A stretch of 64,000 nucleotides of DNA from Micromonospora parva (GTDB taxonomy: Bacteria; Actinomycetota; Actinomycetes; Mycobacteriales; Micromonosporaceae), in NCBI RefSeq assembly GCF_000718515.1, contig NZ_JNZS01000009.1, positions 379,908-443,907 of the forward strand. Direction: 5' to 3'. The translations under genes were made by a program, and so were the position numbers. Positions 17,078 to 25,446 of this stretch are shown piece by piece; positions within the stretch are counted from its first letter, which is position 1, and every line of letters starts with the position of its first letter. The notes under the pieces were generated by a model. The model was not told the origin of the DNA. It was given only the letters and a program-made list of their open reading frames with translations, and made no database searches.

Positions 17078-17527
17078 CTACGCTGCTGCGGTGATGGCAC
17101 GTGCGGTCGCCTCGCCGGTGACGGTGACCGTCTTGTCCTGGACGAACGGTCCGAGCATCGAGCGGTGGTAGGTGATGGAGACGGTCACCCGGATCAGGAT
17201 CTCCCCGTCGACCTCGGGAAAGCTCACGGTGTGGCCGGCGGCCTTCGCGGCAGCCAGGTAGTCGGCGACCGCCACGCGTGCCTGCGGCTGGTCGATCCGT
17301 TTCGGGCCGCCCTCGATGGCGGTGGCCCGGTCGATGGCCTGACCGCCGGCCCGAGCCGCCTCGGCGGCCAGGTTCTGGGCCCGTTGCAGGGTGCGGAGCT
17401 GACCGGCGCCGTCGAAGGAGAGACCGATGATGGCCAGTACGCCGATCATCGTCACCGCGAGGAAGATGCTCACCCGGCCGTGCTCACCTGCCCGCGCGGG
17501 CCCGGCGGCCGACGTGGTGGCCGTCAT
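17078..17527 (-). CDS. TadG/TadE-like pilus assembly protein (minor pilin-like)
   Basis: 149 residues. A short charged N-terminus ending EHG is followed by RVSIFLAVTMIGVLAIIGLSF, a type IV pilin-like hydrophobic helix, and a small extracytoplasmic domain. Proteins of this kind are pseudopilins processed by the A24 prepilin peptidase. The glutamate expected at +5 after the Gly is Phe here. The start overlaps the preceding TadE gene by 4 nt, so the two are translationally coupled. Confidence 0.78.
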   Translation of the reverse strand: MTATTSAAGPARAGEHGRVSIFLAVTMIGVLAIIGLSFDGAGQLRTLQRAQNLAAEAARAGGQAIDRATAIEGGPKRIDQPQARVAVADYLAAAKAAGHTVSFPEVDGEILIRVTVSITYHRSMLGPFVQDKTVTVTGEATARAITAAA

Positions 17528-17991
17528 CGCCGACTCCGGTAACGGTCGAGCGGGGAGGTGAACTGCCCGGTGATCAGCCGTTCACTCGTCATCCCAGGCA
17601 GGATGTCGAGGGTGATGTCCCGGAAGGACACCCGGCAGCTGATTGTCACCGTCACCGTGGCGTCCGTACCGACCGAGCTGCTGAAGGCGTCGTCGAACCC
17701 GGAGTCCTTGCCGGCGATCGAGCCGGTGAACGTCGGCTCCAGGTCGTTGGCGCAGGCCAGGCCGTGCCAGTCCAGCTGTTTCCGGGCGGCCTCCAACGCC
17801 GCCGTCTTGGCGGTGGCGGAACTGCGGGAGATCGAGGCCGCCCGGGCGGCGTCGTGCGCGGCCGCGTCGAGCGCCTCCGCCGCCACCGCGCTGCGCCCGA
17901 CCACGCCGGCCAGCACCATCAGCGCGATGAACGCGGGCGCCAGCACCGCCACCTCGATGGAGACCGAGCCCCGCTCGGCGGCCCGGGTCAT
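17524..17991 (-). CDS. TadE-family pseudopilin
   Basis: 155 residues. ERG is followed by SVSIEVAVLAPAFIALMVLAGVV, giving the prepilin pattern Gly / +5 Glu and a hydrophobic helix (TadE-like family). The C-terminal part has two cysteines (LACANDL, ISCRVSF) that could form a disulfide outside the cell. It overlaps the neighbours on both sides by 4 nt (ATGA), part of a compact three-gene TadE set. Confidence 0.82.
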   Translation of the reverse strand: MTRAAERGSVSIEVAVLAPAFIALMVLAGVVGRSAVAAEALDAAAHDAARAASISRSSATAKTAALEAARKQLDWHGLACANDLEPTFTGSIAGKDSGFDDAFSSSVGTDATVTVTISCRVSFRDITLDILPGMTSERLITGQFTSPLDRYRSRR

Positions 17992-18431
17992 GGCGGGGTC
18001 ACCCTCTCCACCGTGCCGTGGGCGGTCTGCTGTATCGCGAAGTCCACGCCGGGCACCACGGACAGCGAGCGGCCGCTCACCGTGCAGGTCACCTCGGTCG
18101 GGCTGGTCACGCAGGTCGGGCCGGCCTTGTCCCAGCCCACCAGCCAGCCACCGGCGGCTCGCAGGAAGCGGGAGGCGCTCTCCACCCCGGCGCCGTCGGG
18201 CGCCTCATAGGTCCGCTGCGCGTTGACGCCACTCTGCGCCGCGTTCAACGCGGTGGAGCGGGCCAGGAAGACGGCCGCGACCTGGATCGAGGCGAAGAGC
18301 AGCACCAGGATCAGCGGCATCATCACGGCAAGCTCCACCGGGTTGGCCCCCCGCTCACGGTCGTCGGCCGCGAGAGGGTGCCGGGCGGCGGTGACCGCCC
18401 GGCTCCACCTCGACGACATTGCTCGACTCAC
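17988..18431 (-). CDS. TadE-family pseudopilin
   Basis: 147 residues. ERG precedes ANPVELAVMMPLILVLLFAS, with Glu at +5 and a hydrophobic helix, the canonical TadE arrangement. An alanine-rich stretch with LNAAQSGVNAQRTYEAPDG follows. It is probably a minor pilin of the Tad pilus, cleaved by the prepilin peptidase encoded at 25447-26184. It overlaps the next TadE gene by 4 nt and starts 5 nt after the small pilin-like gene. Confidence 0.83.
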   Translation of the reverse strand: MSRAMSSRWSRAVTAARHPLAADDRERGANPVELAVMMPLILVLLFASIQVAAVFLARSTALNAAQSGVNAQRTYEAPDGAGVESASRFLRAAGGWLVGWDKAGPTCVTSPTEVTCTVSGRSLSVVPGVDFAIQQTAHGTVERVTPP

Positions 18432-18436
18432 GCCGG

Positions 18437-18640
18437 CTACTTCGGGGGCGAGTAGCCCGGGATCTTGGTCATCCAGTCGTTGGCCTTGGTCAGCGCCAAC
18501 GCGGTGACAGCCATGGCGACGGCGACCAGGCCGGCGATGATCACCGCGGTGGGCACCGGGCTGTCGCCCCGCTCACCGTCGCGGCGCAACTCGGCCAGGC
18601 GCGTCGTCAGCACGACGTGCAGATAGCTGAGGATGGACAT
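18437..18640 (-). CDS. Small Flp-pilin-like membrane protein
   Basis: 67 residues with one hydrophobic helix (PTAVIIAGLVAVAMAVTALAL) preceded by ERRDGERGDSPV-type charged sequence. Its size, topology and place between TadC and TadE genes are those of the major Flp pilin. It lacks the usual TAEYA motif, and position +5 after the Gly is Pro, not Glu. ATG 18640 is chosen because AAGGAG lies 6 nt before it; an upstream ATG at 18673 would overlap the TadC gene. A pilin role is inferred from context. Confidence 0.62.
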   Translation of the reverse strand: MSILSYLHVVLTTRLAELRRDGERGDSPVPTAVIIAGLVAVAMAVTALALTKANDWMTKIPGYSPPK

Positions 18641-18665
18641 CGCGTTCTCCTTCAAGGGGGTGGGG

Positions 18666-19538
18666 TCAGACACGGGTGATGAACGGATAGAGGACGAACC
18701 CGAGCAGCACGAAGACGAGCAGCGCGCCCGGGATGTCGAGCTTGCTGGTCACCCCCTCGGCGCGGGTGAGGTTGTCGGTGCGGATCTGGTCGCGCAGCGA
18801 GTCGGCCCGACTGCGCAGCGTCTCGTGCACCTGCGCGCCCTCGCTGCCGGACGAGCGCATGATCGCGCCGACGTCCCCCAACTCCGGAATGCCGACCTTG
18901 TCGGCGAGGTCGCGGAGTTCGTCCCAGGGCGCGTGCATCTGCATCTGGGCGATCCGCAGCGACTCCTGCAGCCGGTCGAACACCCAGCCGTCACAGACCG
19001 CCGCCGCCCGCTCCAGCGACTGCACCGGCCCGTGCGCCGCCGAGAGCTGCAACGCCACCAGGTCGAGGTAGGTGCAGACGGCCTGGCGGAACTCGTCACG
19101 GGCGGCATCCGCCTTGGTCAGCACCGCCCGGTGCGCCAGCAGACCGCCCAGCAGCGCCAGGCCCAGGCTGCCGAGCACCGGCACCACCAGCGGGAACGAG
19201 ACGCCGAGCGCCCACAGCGTCACCCCGAGCAGCGTCGGCGTGGCCAGCCCGATCAGCGTGGAGAGCAGCACCGACAGCGCGTACTGCTCGGGCGTCTGAC
19301 CAATCAGGGCCAGCTGCCGCTGCGGCGGTCGCAACCAGCGGGACAACCCGGTCAGCGAGTCGAGCCGCCGGGACGCGGGCGTGGCGACCCGGCCGGTGCC
19401 CGGTGGCTGGTGTAGCCGGCGCAGCGCCGGCCCGAGCGCCGGTGTCGCCGGCACCAGCTCCCGGACCACCAGGAAAACACCCAGACCGATCCCGGCGCCA
19501 CCGCAGACCGCGAGAGCCAACTGCCAGTTCACGATCAC
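18666..19538 (-). CDS. tadC: TadC-like type II secretion F-domain protein
   Basis: 290-residue inner-membrane platform protein of the GspF/TadC family. It has an N-terminal membrane helix, a central pair (FPLVVPVLGSLGLALLGGLLAH), a cytoplasmic T2SSF domain with AVCTYLDLVALQLSAAHGPVQSLERAA, and a C-terminal helix (LLVFVLLGFVLYPFI). It works with TadB as the membrane base for pilus assembly. The start overlaps the TadB stop by 4 nt. Confidence 0.86.
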   Translation of the reverse strand: MIVNWQLALAVCGGAGIGLGVFLVVRELVPATPALGPALRRLHQPPGTGRVATPASRRLDSLTGLSRWLRPPQRQLALIGQTPEQYALSVLLSTLIGLATPTLLGVTLWALGVSFPLVVPVLGSLGLALLGGLLAHRAVLTKADAARDEFRQAVCTYLDLVALQLSAAHGPVQSLERAAAVCDGWVFDRLQESLRIAQMQMHAPWDELRDLADKVGIPELGDVGAIMRSSGSEGAQVHETLRSRADSLRDQIRTDNLTRAEGVTSKLDIPGALLVFVLLGFVLYPFITRV

Positions 19539-20437
19539 GCGATCACCTCGGCCGGGTCGGGCGCCGGCAGGAACCGGGCCGGACGTCGCGGCTGGCTCAT
19601 CGACCGCACCCAGGCCAGCAGGCCGATGAAGGCGGCACCGAGGGCGGCCATCACCAGCTGACCCACCGGCGTGCCGTACGGCTTGATGTACTCGATGTTG
19701 ATCAGCCCGTACGCCAGGGTCGCCAGGGTCATTCCGGTGAGGAAGCGGACCGCGAACCGGGGCTGCGTGCGCTTTGCCTCGATCTCCCGACGGGTCGCCA
19801 CCTCGGCGGACGCCGCGCCGGCGATCGAACCGAGCACGTCACCCAGCCGCTCACCCCGGTCCGACAGGTGCAGGATCAGCGCCGCCACCACCTGGTCGCA
19901 GACCGGGTCGGCGATCTCGTCGGCGAACGCCAGCAGCGCGGAACGGGCCAGCCAGCCGGCCTGTAGGCGGGCGGCGAGCAGCCGTACCTCGTCCTCGATG
20001 CCGGGTGGCACGCTGCCGATCGTGCCGATGATCGACTGCTGGAGACCCTGCCCGGTGCCGGAGACGTCCTTGAGTCGGCGGGTCCACTCGCCGACCGCCT
20101 CGATCCGGGCGATCGCCCGCTGTTCGGCCTTGCCCACCCCGAACAGCCACGGGGTGCCGGGCACCGCCACCGCCACCAGCAGGCCCACCACCGGCAGACC
20201 GGTCAACAGGAACGCCAGCGCGCCGGCGGCCACCGCGGCGACCAGCAGCGCCTGGTAGGCCCGCTGCTCGGCCGGAGTGCTGCCCGGCCCCCGCCACAGT
20301 CGGCTCAGCCCCGGGCCGCCGCCCGGGGTCGGCCCGGGCGGCCGGCGGGTGCCGACCAGCGCGACCACGGCCAGCAGCAACCCGGCCACACAGGCGGCCC
20401 CGGAGATCACCGCGATCAGTTCCAGGCTGCCGAGCAT
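19535..20437 (-). CDS. tadB: TadB-like type II secretion F-domain protein
   Basis: 300 residues with an N-terminal helix (MLGSLELIAVISGAACVAG), two central helices (LLVAAVAAGALAFLLTGLPVVG) and the T2SSF cytoplasmic domain containing VSGTGQGLQQSIIGTI and GERLGDVLGSIAGAASAEVATRREIEAKR in broken form. It is the partner of TadC in the pilus platform. ATG 20437 is chosen, 4 nt after the TadA stop; a longer frame to 20491 would overlap TadA. Confidence 0.85.
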   Translation of the reverse strand: MLGSLELIAVISGAACVAGLLLAVVALVGTRRPPGPTPGGGPGLSRLWRGPGSTPAEQRAYQALLVAAVAAGALAFLLTGLPVVGLLVAVAVPGTPWLFGVGKAEQRAIARIEAVGEWTRRLKDVSGTGQGLQQSIIGTIGSVPPGIEDEVRLLAARLQAGWLARSALLAFADEIADPVCDQVVAALILHLSDRGERLGDVLGSIAGAASAEVATRREIEAKRTQPRFAVRFLTGMTLATLAYGLINIEYIKPYGTPVGQLVMAALGAAFIGLLAWVRSMSQPRRPARFLPAPDPAEVIA

Positions 20438-20441
20438 CAGG

Positions 20442-21977
20442 TCACCGCCGGGCCAGTCGGGTCTGCCGGGGCCGCCGCCACGCGCCGGCACCGGCCTCGA
20501 CCCACCGGGTCAGCAGCCGCGCGTCGTAACCCACCCGCAGCAACTGGTCACGGACCCGCTCCGGCAGGTGCCGGGGGACCGCACGACCGTCCGGGCCGGG
20601 CCCGAAGACCGTGGTGGTGGTGATCCGACCGGCTTCGCCGGCCCCGATCACCTCCTCCACATGAGAGACGAACCGGTGTTTGCGCCCACCGATCGCGGTC
20701 TCGTCCTCGACGGTGACGTAGACGATCAGGTCGAGCGCGTTGCCGGCCATCCGGCGGGCCTGGTCGACTGTCATCTCCCGGCCGTGCGCCAACGCCAGCT
20801 CGACGATCCGTTCACCCACACCCGCCGCGGTACGGGCGTGGATGGTGCACATCGACCCCCGGCTGGTGGTCATCGCCTGGAGCATCGGCACGATCTCCCG
20901 GGACCGCACCTCACCCACGATGATCCGCAGGACGCCCATCCGCAGCGACAGCGGGATCAGGTCGGCGATGGTCACCTCACCGGCCGGGCGGCCGTCGAAG
21001 CCGCGTTCGCCGTGGCCCTCCCGGGCCTCGAAGCTCATCACCGCCCGGTGCCGTTCCCGGCGGCGGGCCGGGAGCAGCTCCCGACTCTCCTCCAGCAGCA
21101 CGTACGGCTCGTCGGGTGGGATCTCGTTCATCAGCGCCCGGATGACAGTGGTCTTTCCGGCACCGGCCAACCCGGCGACCATGATGTTCAGACCGGCGCG
21201 CATGGCCGCGCGGAGGAAGTCGCGCAGCAGCGGGTCGATCATCTCGTCCAGGTCGTTGCGGCCGCCCGCGATGTCGTCGAGGCTCACGTCCAGGGTGTTG
21301 TGCTTGCGGATCACCGCGTACGGGCGGTGGCTGACCAGGAACACCGCTGCCAACCGGCTGCCGTCGGGCAGTTGCAGGTCGAGGGTCGGCTTCACTGTGG
21401 ACAGGGAGCGCTCGGTCGCGCCCGCCCGCCGGGCCGCCGCCTGGAGGATCTCCACCAGTTCGGCGTCGCTGTCGGCGATCGGCTCGGCCCAGTCCACCCC
21501 ACCGCCGTGCCGGGTGATGCGTACCTGGTCGCAGCCGAGGATGTGCACCTCCTCGATGGTGTCGTCGACAAGCAGGGTCTGTAGCCGGCCGAGCCCGACC
21601 AACTCGGCGGTCACCTGGTCGAGCAGCAGACGTTCCTCGCTGGCGGCCATCGGCGTACCGGCCCGGCGCACCGAGTCCGCGTACGCGGCGACGACGGTGA
21701 CAGCGAGGCGGGCCCGCTCGGTGTCCTCCTCGTCGACGGTGAACTCCCGGCCGCGCTGCCAGAGGGTGAGCCGTTCGGTGAGTTCCCGGCGCAGCTCCCG
21801 GACCACCTGGAAGTCCATTCGCGGCCGGGGCGGCGGCTCCGGCGGCGCGGTGACCGCGGGCATCGGCTGCGGCACGGACTGGTGGTGCCGGCCGTTCGGC
21901 ACGGCCAGTGGCGGCGCGGTCGAGGTCACGCCGGGTGGCTGCTGGCGCGGATCGGTGGAGACCGGCTCAAACCGCAT
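20442..21977 (-). CDS. tadA: TadA/CpaF-family pilus assembly ATPase
   Basis: 511 residues. A Pro-rich N-terminal region (1-55) precedes the helical CpaF N-domain and a RecA-like secretion ATPase core. Walker A is GLAGAGKTT (Lys275) and the Walker B-like strand is LRIIVGEVRSREI, followed by the TSRGSMCTIHA His box. It hydrolyses ATP at the cytoplasmic face to drive Flp pilus assembly. It overlaps the CpaE-like gene upstream by 11 nt, indicating coupled translation. Confidence 0.92.
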   Translation of the reverse strand: MRFEPVSTDPRQQPPGVTSTAPPLAVPNGRHHQSVPQPMPAVTAPPEPPPRPRMDFQVVRELRRELTERLTLWQRGREFTVDEEDTERARLAVTVVAAYADSVRRAGTPMAASEERLLLDQVTAELVGLGRLQTLLVDDTIEEVHILGCDQVRITRHGGGVDWAEPIADSDAELVEILQAAARRAGATERSLSTVKPTLDLQLPDGSRLAAVFLVSHRPYAVIRKHNTLDVSLDDIAGGRNDLDEMIDPLLRDFLRAAMRAGLNIMVAGLAGAGKTTVIRALMNEIPPDEPYVLLEESRELLPARRRERHRAVMSFEAREGHGERGFDGRPAGEVTIADLIPLSLRMGVLRIIVGEVRSREIVPMLQAMTTSRGSMCTIHARTAAGVGERIVELALAHGREMTVDQARRMAGNALDLIVYVTVEDETAIGGRKHRFVSHVEEVIGAGEAGRITTTTVFGPGPDGRAVPRHLPERVRDQLLRVGYDARLLTRWVEAGAGAWRRPRQTRLARR

Positions 21978-22767
21978 CCGGCACCCCCTGCTGCACGGGC
22001 CACGCCAGGCGGGCCCGTCGCCGCTCCAGGAGCGCCCCGATCGGGACCTCCAGCGCGGCCGCCGCGCGCATCAGCGGCCGACCGGCGCGCACGGTCCCGC
22101 CCAGGGCGAGCACCCGGGCGGTACGCGGATCGTGCGGCAGCCGTGCGATCACCGGCAGCTTCAGCGCCCGGCTGATCTCGGCCCGCCCGTGACCGTCGCC
22201 GACCAGCAGCAGCCGCAGGGTGCCGGGGGCCACCCGGTGCTCGGCGAAGTCCCGTTCGATGGTGGTGACCACCGCGCGGGTGCCGGAGAGGTCCGGCAGG
22301 TGCGCCCGGGTCACCAACAGCACCACCGACGCGGCCCGCAACACCGGCCACGGCGGCCCGGTCACGTGCAGCCGGCCACAGTCGACAAGCACGTCGTAGC
22401 CGGGTGTGCCGCGGTCGAGGGCGTCGAAGTAGTCGGCGAAGCGCTGCCAGAGCGGGGTGACGCTGCCGCTCTGGGCGGGGTCGACGAGGCCGGGCAGCAG
22501 CAGCCGTTCCCGGTGGGGCGCGTCCAGGTCGACCAGCTGGGACCAGAACCCGGTCTCCAGGTTGCCGTCGCGCAGCTCCCCGACGGCCAGCTCGCCGATG
22601 CCGCGTGGGCCGTCCAGTTGGCCGCCGAGGTAGCCGGCGAGGATCGAGCCGCCGGCCGGGTCACATTCGGCGACCACCAGCCGTCGGTGCCAGGCCAGCG
22701 CGCAGGCCAGCGCCGAGGTGGTGACGCCGGGTGAGCCCTTCGCGGACACCAGCGCGATGATCGCCAT
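21967..22767 (-). CDS. CpaE/TadZ-like MinD-family protein
   Basis: 266 residues of the ParA/MinD fold. The P-loop reads SAKGSPGVTTSAL: the signature lysine (Lys10) is kept, but the lysine of the usual GKT is Val. DPAGGSILAGYLGG and LVDCGRL follow as switch-like segments. TadZ/CpaE proteins localise the pilus machine at the cell pole, often as weak or inactive ATPases, which fits the altered P-loop. It lies 2 nt after the CpaB gene and overlaps the TadA gene. Confidence 0.82.
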   Translation of the reverse strand: MAIIALVSAKGSPGVTTSALACALAWHRRLVVAECDPAGGSILAGYLGGQLDGPRGIGELAVGELRDGNLETGFWSQLVDLDAPHRERLLLPGLVDPAQSGSVTPLWQRFADYFDALDRGTPGYDVLVDCGRLHVTGPPWPVLRAASVVLLVTRAHLPDLSGTRAVVTTIERDFAEHRVAPGTLRLLLVGDGHGRAEISRALKLPVIARLPHDPRTARVLALGGTVRAGRPLMRAAAALEVPIGALLERRRARLAWPVQQGVPDAV

Positions 22768-22769
22768 GC

Positions 22770-23432
22770 TCAGGCCGCCTCGGTCAGCACGACGGCGAGC
22801 CGTTCCTGTGCGGCGAGCGCCACCACGGCGGGCACGTCACGGGTGAGCAGCGCCAGGTACAGGACCTTGTCGTCGTTGCCGGGGCTGACCATGTCGATGA
22901 CGGTGGCCGGGAACCGGGTGCCGGCGGCGGCGGGCGGGTCTCCGTTGGTGCTGGTGTCCGGGGTGCTGACCAGCAGGACCTTGTCGCCGGGGTGCAGTTC
23001 ACGGGCCGGCACCTGGGCGGTCTTCAGACCCAGCGCGATCTGCTGCTGGCCGGGGCCGAGCAGCGGGTCGTCGGTGACCTGTCCCAGGGTGAGCAGCGTG
23101 CCCGGAAGCAGCGCGACAGCTGCCCGTTTGCCAACCACCTCGTCGAGCCGTCCGGCGGGCACCGGGCGCAGCCCCTGCCCGCCGGCGACCTGCACGGTGA
23201 CCAGGTCCGCGGCGCTGATCTCGCGGCCCACCTCCACCGGGCGGGCCACCGCCAGATAGCTGCCGGTGGCCCGGACCGAGGTGACCGCGAACGCCGCACC
23301 CAGCCCGCCCAGGGCGATCAGGAGGACGGCGAGACCGAGGAGCCCGGGGCGGACCCGCCGCTGGCGGACCACAGTGGGCGGGTTGACGGGCGCGTCCACG
23401 GATCCGGTCCCGTTGCGGGTCGCGAGGCTCAT
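22770..23432 (-). CDS. CpaB/RcpC-like SAF-domain protein
   Basis: 220 residues. One N-terminal membrane helix (GLLGLAVLLIALGGLGAAF) is followed by an SAF domain (VARPVEVGREISAADLVTVQV) and a beta-rich region with LLPGTLLTLGQVTDD. In Tad systems CpaB/RcpC supports export of pilin across the envelope. It overlaps the upstream secreted-protein gene by 4 nt (ATGA). Confidence 0.82.
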   Translation of the reverse strand: MSLATRNGTGSVDAPVNPPTVVRQRRVRPGLLGLAVLLIALGGLGAAFAVTSVRATGSYLAVARPVEVGREISAADLVTVQVAGGQGLRPVPAGRLDEVVGKRAAVALLPGTLLTLGQVTDDPLLGPGQQQIALGLKTAQVPARELHPGDKVLLVSTPDTSTNGDPPAAAGTRFPATVIDMVSPGNDDKVLYLALLTRDVPAVVALAAQERLAVVLTEAA

Positions 23433-24352
23433 CGGGTCACCACCTGGAGTTCGTTGATCTGGATCGGCACCGTGCCGCTGTTTCGGGTCACCGGGATCAC
23501 TCCGCTCTCGCCGCCGCCGCTCCAGGTCACCGTCCAGTACGTGGTGGCGGTTACCTGGTAGGTGTCGGCCTTCTGGTAGCCCTTGTCGTAGCCGCAGTCC
23601 GGGGAGGTGCCGCCGGCCCGGTCACCCTTCGGGTCGTACGGGGTGCCGGGGCCGTCGCAGGAGACCTGCTCCTGGTTGCCCATGTCCCAGACGATCTCGC
23701 GGACCTTCGCCTCGATGGAGACGGTCACGTCCCGGTCGGACGCGGACGCGGTCAGCGGCCCGAAGTAGCTGGTGCTCGGTGCCGCCCACATCCACACGGG
23801 CAGGCCGACGAGTCCGGGGCCGATGCTCTTGCGGGGCGCGACCCTGAGCGGCGCCGGGAGCAGCTTGATCGACGCCAGGGCGCGGCGGGCCAGCTCCTCC
23901 GGGTTCGGCGGTGCGCCGAAGCCGGCCGGCGGGTCGGCCAGCGTCACCACGTCCTGGGCACCGAGGTCGCCGCCGTTGCAGGTCTGCAGGTACCACTGCT
24001 CGCCCTCGGGTGGCTCGGTCGGCCCCTCGGTCAGCTTGTAGTAGCACCCGTCGCCGTTGTTGAACCAGCCCAGGTCCTCGTCGTAGCAGGGAATGGTCCG
24101 CCCGTTCCACTGGCAGACACCGCCCCCGCCGCCACCGCCGTCTCCACCCCCACCGTCGTCTCCGCCGCCGGGACCGCCCGGGTTGCCGGGTTCGTCGTCC
24201 CAGACGCTGCAGTCGGGCTGATCGGGCGGGCAACCGGCCCCCGGGTCGGCCCGTCGAGCGGCGGTGGCCGGCAGTGTGGCACCGAGCACCAGCAGGAGTG
24301 CGAGGCCGATCCCGGCGAGTGCCCGCCGGGTTGTCCCGGACCGGGTCAGCAC
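23429..24352 (-). CDS. Secreted protein of unknown function in the Tad operon
   Basis: 307 residues with a signal peptide (hydrophobic core LAGIGLALLLVLGATL, cleavage near TAARA-type site), a Gly/Asp-rich linker at about 55-78 and a cysteine-rich extracellular domain (CQWNGRTIPCYDED, CYYKLTEG, CNGG, CDGPG, CGYDKGY). The N-terminal section also has a CPPDQPDC pair. I do not recognise the family. Its place at the head of the Tad cluster suggests a surface component or pilus-associated protein. It overlaps the lipoprotein gene upstream by 7 nt. Confidence 0.75.
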   Translation of the reverse strand: MLTRSGTTRRALAGIGLALLLVLGATLPATAARRADPGAGCPPDQPDCSVWDDEPGNPGGPGGGDDGGGGDGGGGGGGVCQWNGRTIPCYDEDLGWFNNGDGCYYKLTEGPTEPPEGEQWYLQTCNGGDLGAQDVVTLADPPAGFGAPPNPEELARRALASIKLLPAPLRVAPRKSIGPGLVGLPVWMWAAPSTSYFGPLTASASDRDVTVSIEAKVREIVWDMGNQEQVSCDGPGTPYDPKGDRAGGTSPDCGYDKGYQKADTYQVTATTYWTVTWSGGGESGVIPVTRNSGTVPIQINELQVVTR

Positions 24353-24912
24353 GGCTGGTCCCGGTGCGTCGCGCCATAGTTGATCAACCAGCGGCCGTCC
24401 GGGTACCGGGTTGCGGTGGCGGTGGAGAGGTGCCGGCCGCCGCCGCTGCCCGGCACGGGACGTTTGTCCTTGGCGTAGACCAGCCGGTAGCCGGTCGTGT
24501 CGAGACAGTCCTGAATCTCCACGGTGGCCGGTTTCGCGTCCAGGCTGACGGCGGTCACGGTCGGGTCGGACTTCACCGTTCCGGTACGCATGGCGCCGTG
24601 CTCCTTAGCCTCGCGAATGGACACCCGGACCCGAGTCAGAAGTGGATCAGCGAGAAACCGGGACAGTTCCGGCGAACGCGGATCACTGCGTTGGCCCGCC
24701 TTACGGGAGGCCGTGAGATAACCGGAGTACGCGTCAAGCGCCGCCTTTTCGGCAGCGTGCCGGTCGACGTCGGGATTGGTCCGGTGCCCGTCGTCGCGTG
24801 CCGCGGTCGGCCGTTCGACAGTTTCCCGTCCGTTGGCGCAGGCGGTGGCCGGTATTGCCGCCACGATCGCCAGCAGGCAGATTGCCGCTCTTCTGAGCTG
24901 CCGTCCGCGCAC
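24346..24912 (-). CDS. Putative lipoprotein, first gene of the Tad operon
   Basis: 188 residues. The signal sequence RRAAICLLAIVAAIPATAC ends in a lipobox-like ATAC. The mature part is charged and has the small NTF2-like look of many actinobacterial lipoproteins (AALDAYSGYLTASRKAG; ending DGRWLINYGATHRDQPC). The GTG at 24912 is selected because GAGGAGG lies 8 nt before it; the longer frame to 24954 has none. Its role in pilus assembly is unknown. Confidence 0.72.
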   Translation of the reverse strand: MRGRQLRRAAICLLAIVAAIPATACANGRETVERPTAARDDGHRTNPDVDRHAAEKAALDAYSGYLTASRKAGQRSDPRSPELSRFLADPLLTRVRVSIREAKEHGAMRTGTVKSDPTVTAVSLDAKPATVEIQDCLDTTGYRLVYAKDKRPVPGSGGGRHLSTATATRYPDGRWLINYGATHRDQPC

Positions 24913-25446
24913 CGTCGAGCCTCCTCGTGGTCGCCCGGGGCGGTGACTGTTCACCGCCGCCGGGCATGCGGAAGCGCGCCCGGATCAGCACATCCGGAGC
25001 CGTTCATTGCGCTTCGGCATTCACCGTTACGGATCTTTTGCGAATTCAGGTTCCTGTGTCGTCCGATGGCCAAGGTGAGGCTTGCGTCACACCCAAGGGG
25101 CGAGCATAGGCTGACGCTCGCCAATGCAACAGAGGCAATTCAAGTGAACACTCTGCGTGATGACAGGTGGTGGTGGCGGGTGTCCGCACCGCGCCCGGAG
25201 CGAAGGCCGAGCGAAAGGTCGTTGTTGATGGGGCGTCGCTGGGTCGAACGGGCTCATCGGAGTCTCGCCACGGGTCGCGGGAGTGGGACATCGTGGCGTC
25301 ATCCCGGCATTCGAACGGGGTCGCCGACCGATCAGCGGGCCGCCCCGCCCGACGCCGAAGCGGTCGAAAGCAGCCCCGCCGGCTCGGGTCGGCAGGTCGC
25401 TTTCCGCGCCATCCGTCACACCACAGCGAGCCCTCGATCACGATCC
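24913..25446. other. Divergent intergenic region between Tad operon and prepilin peptidase gene
   Basis: 534 nt without a convincing gene. It must hold the promoters for the minus-strand Tad operon and the plus-strand peptidase. Small frames here lack ribosome binding sites and coding character. A possible plus-strand promoter is TTGCGT (25082-25087) with CATAGG (25105-25110), 17-nt spacing, which would leave a leader of over 300 nt. I see no clear operator. Confidence 0.45.

Noticed and set aside
24955..25446. Several small frames in the gap beside the prepilin peptidase gene
   Set aside because: They lack start signals and domain features, and overlap one another on both strands.
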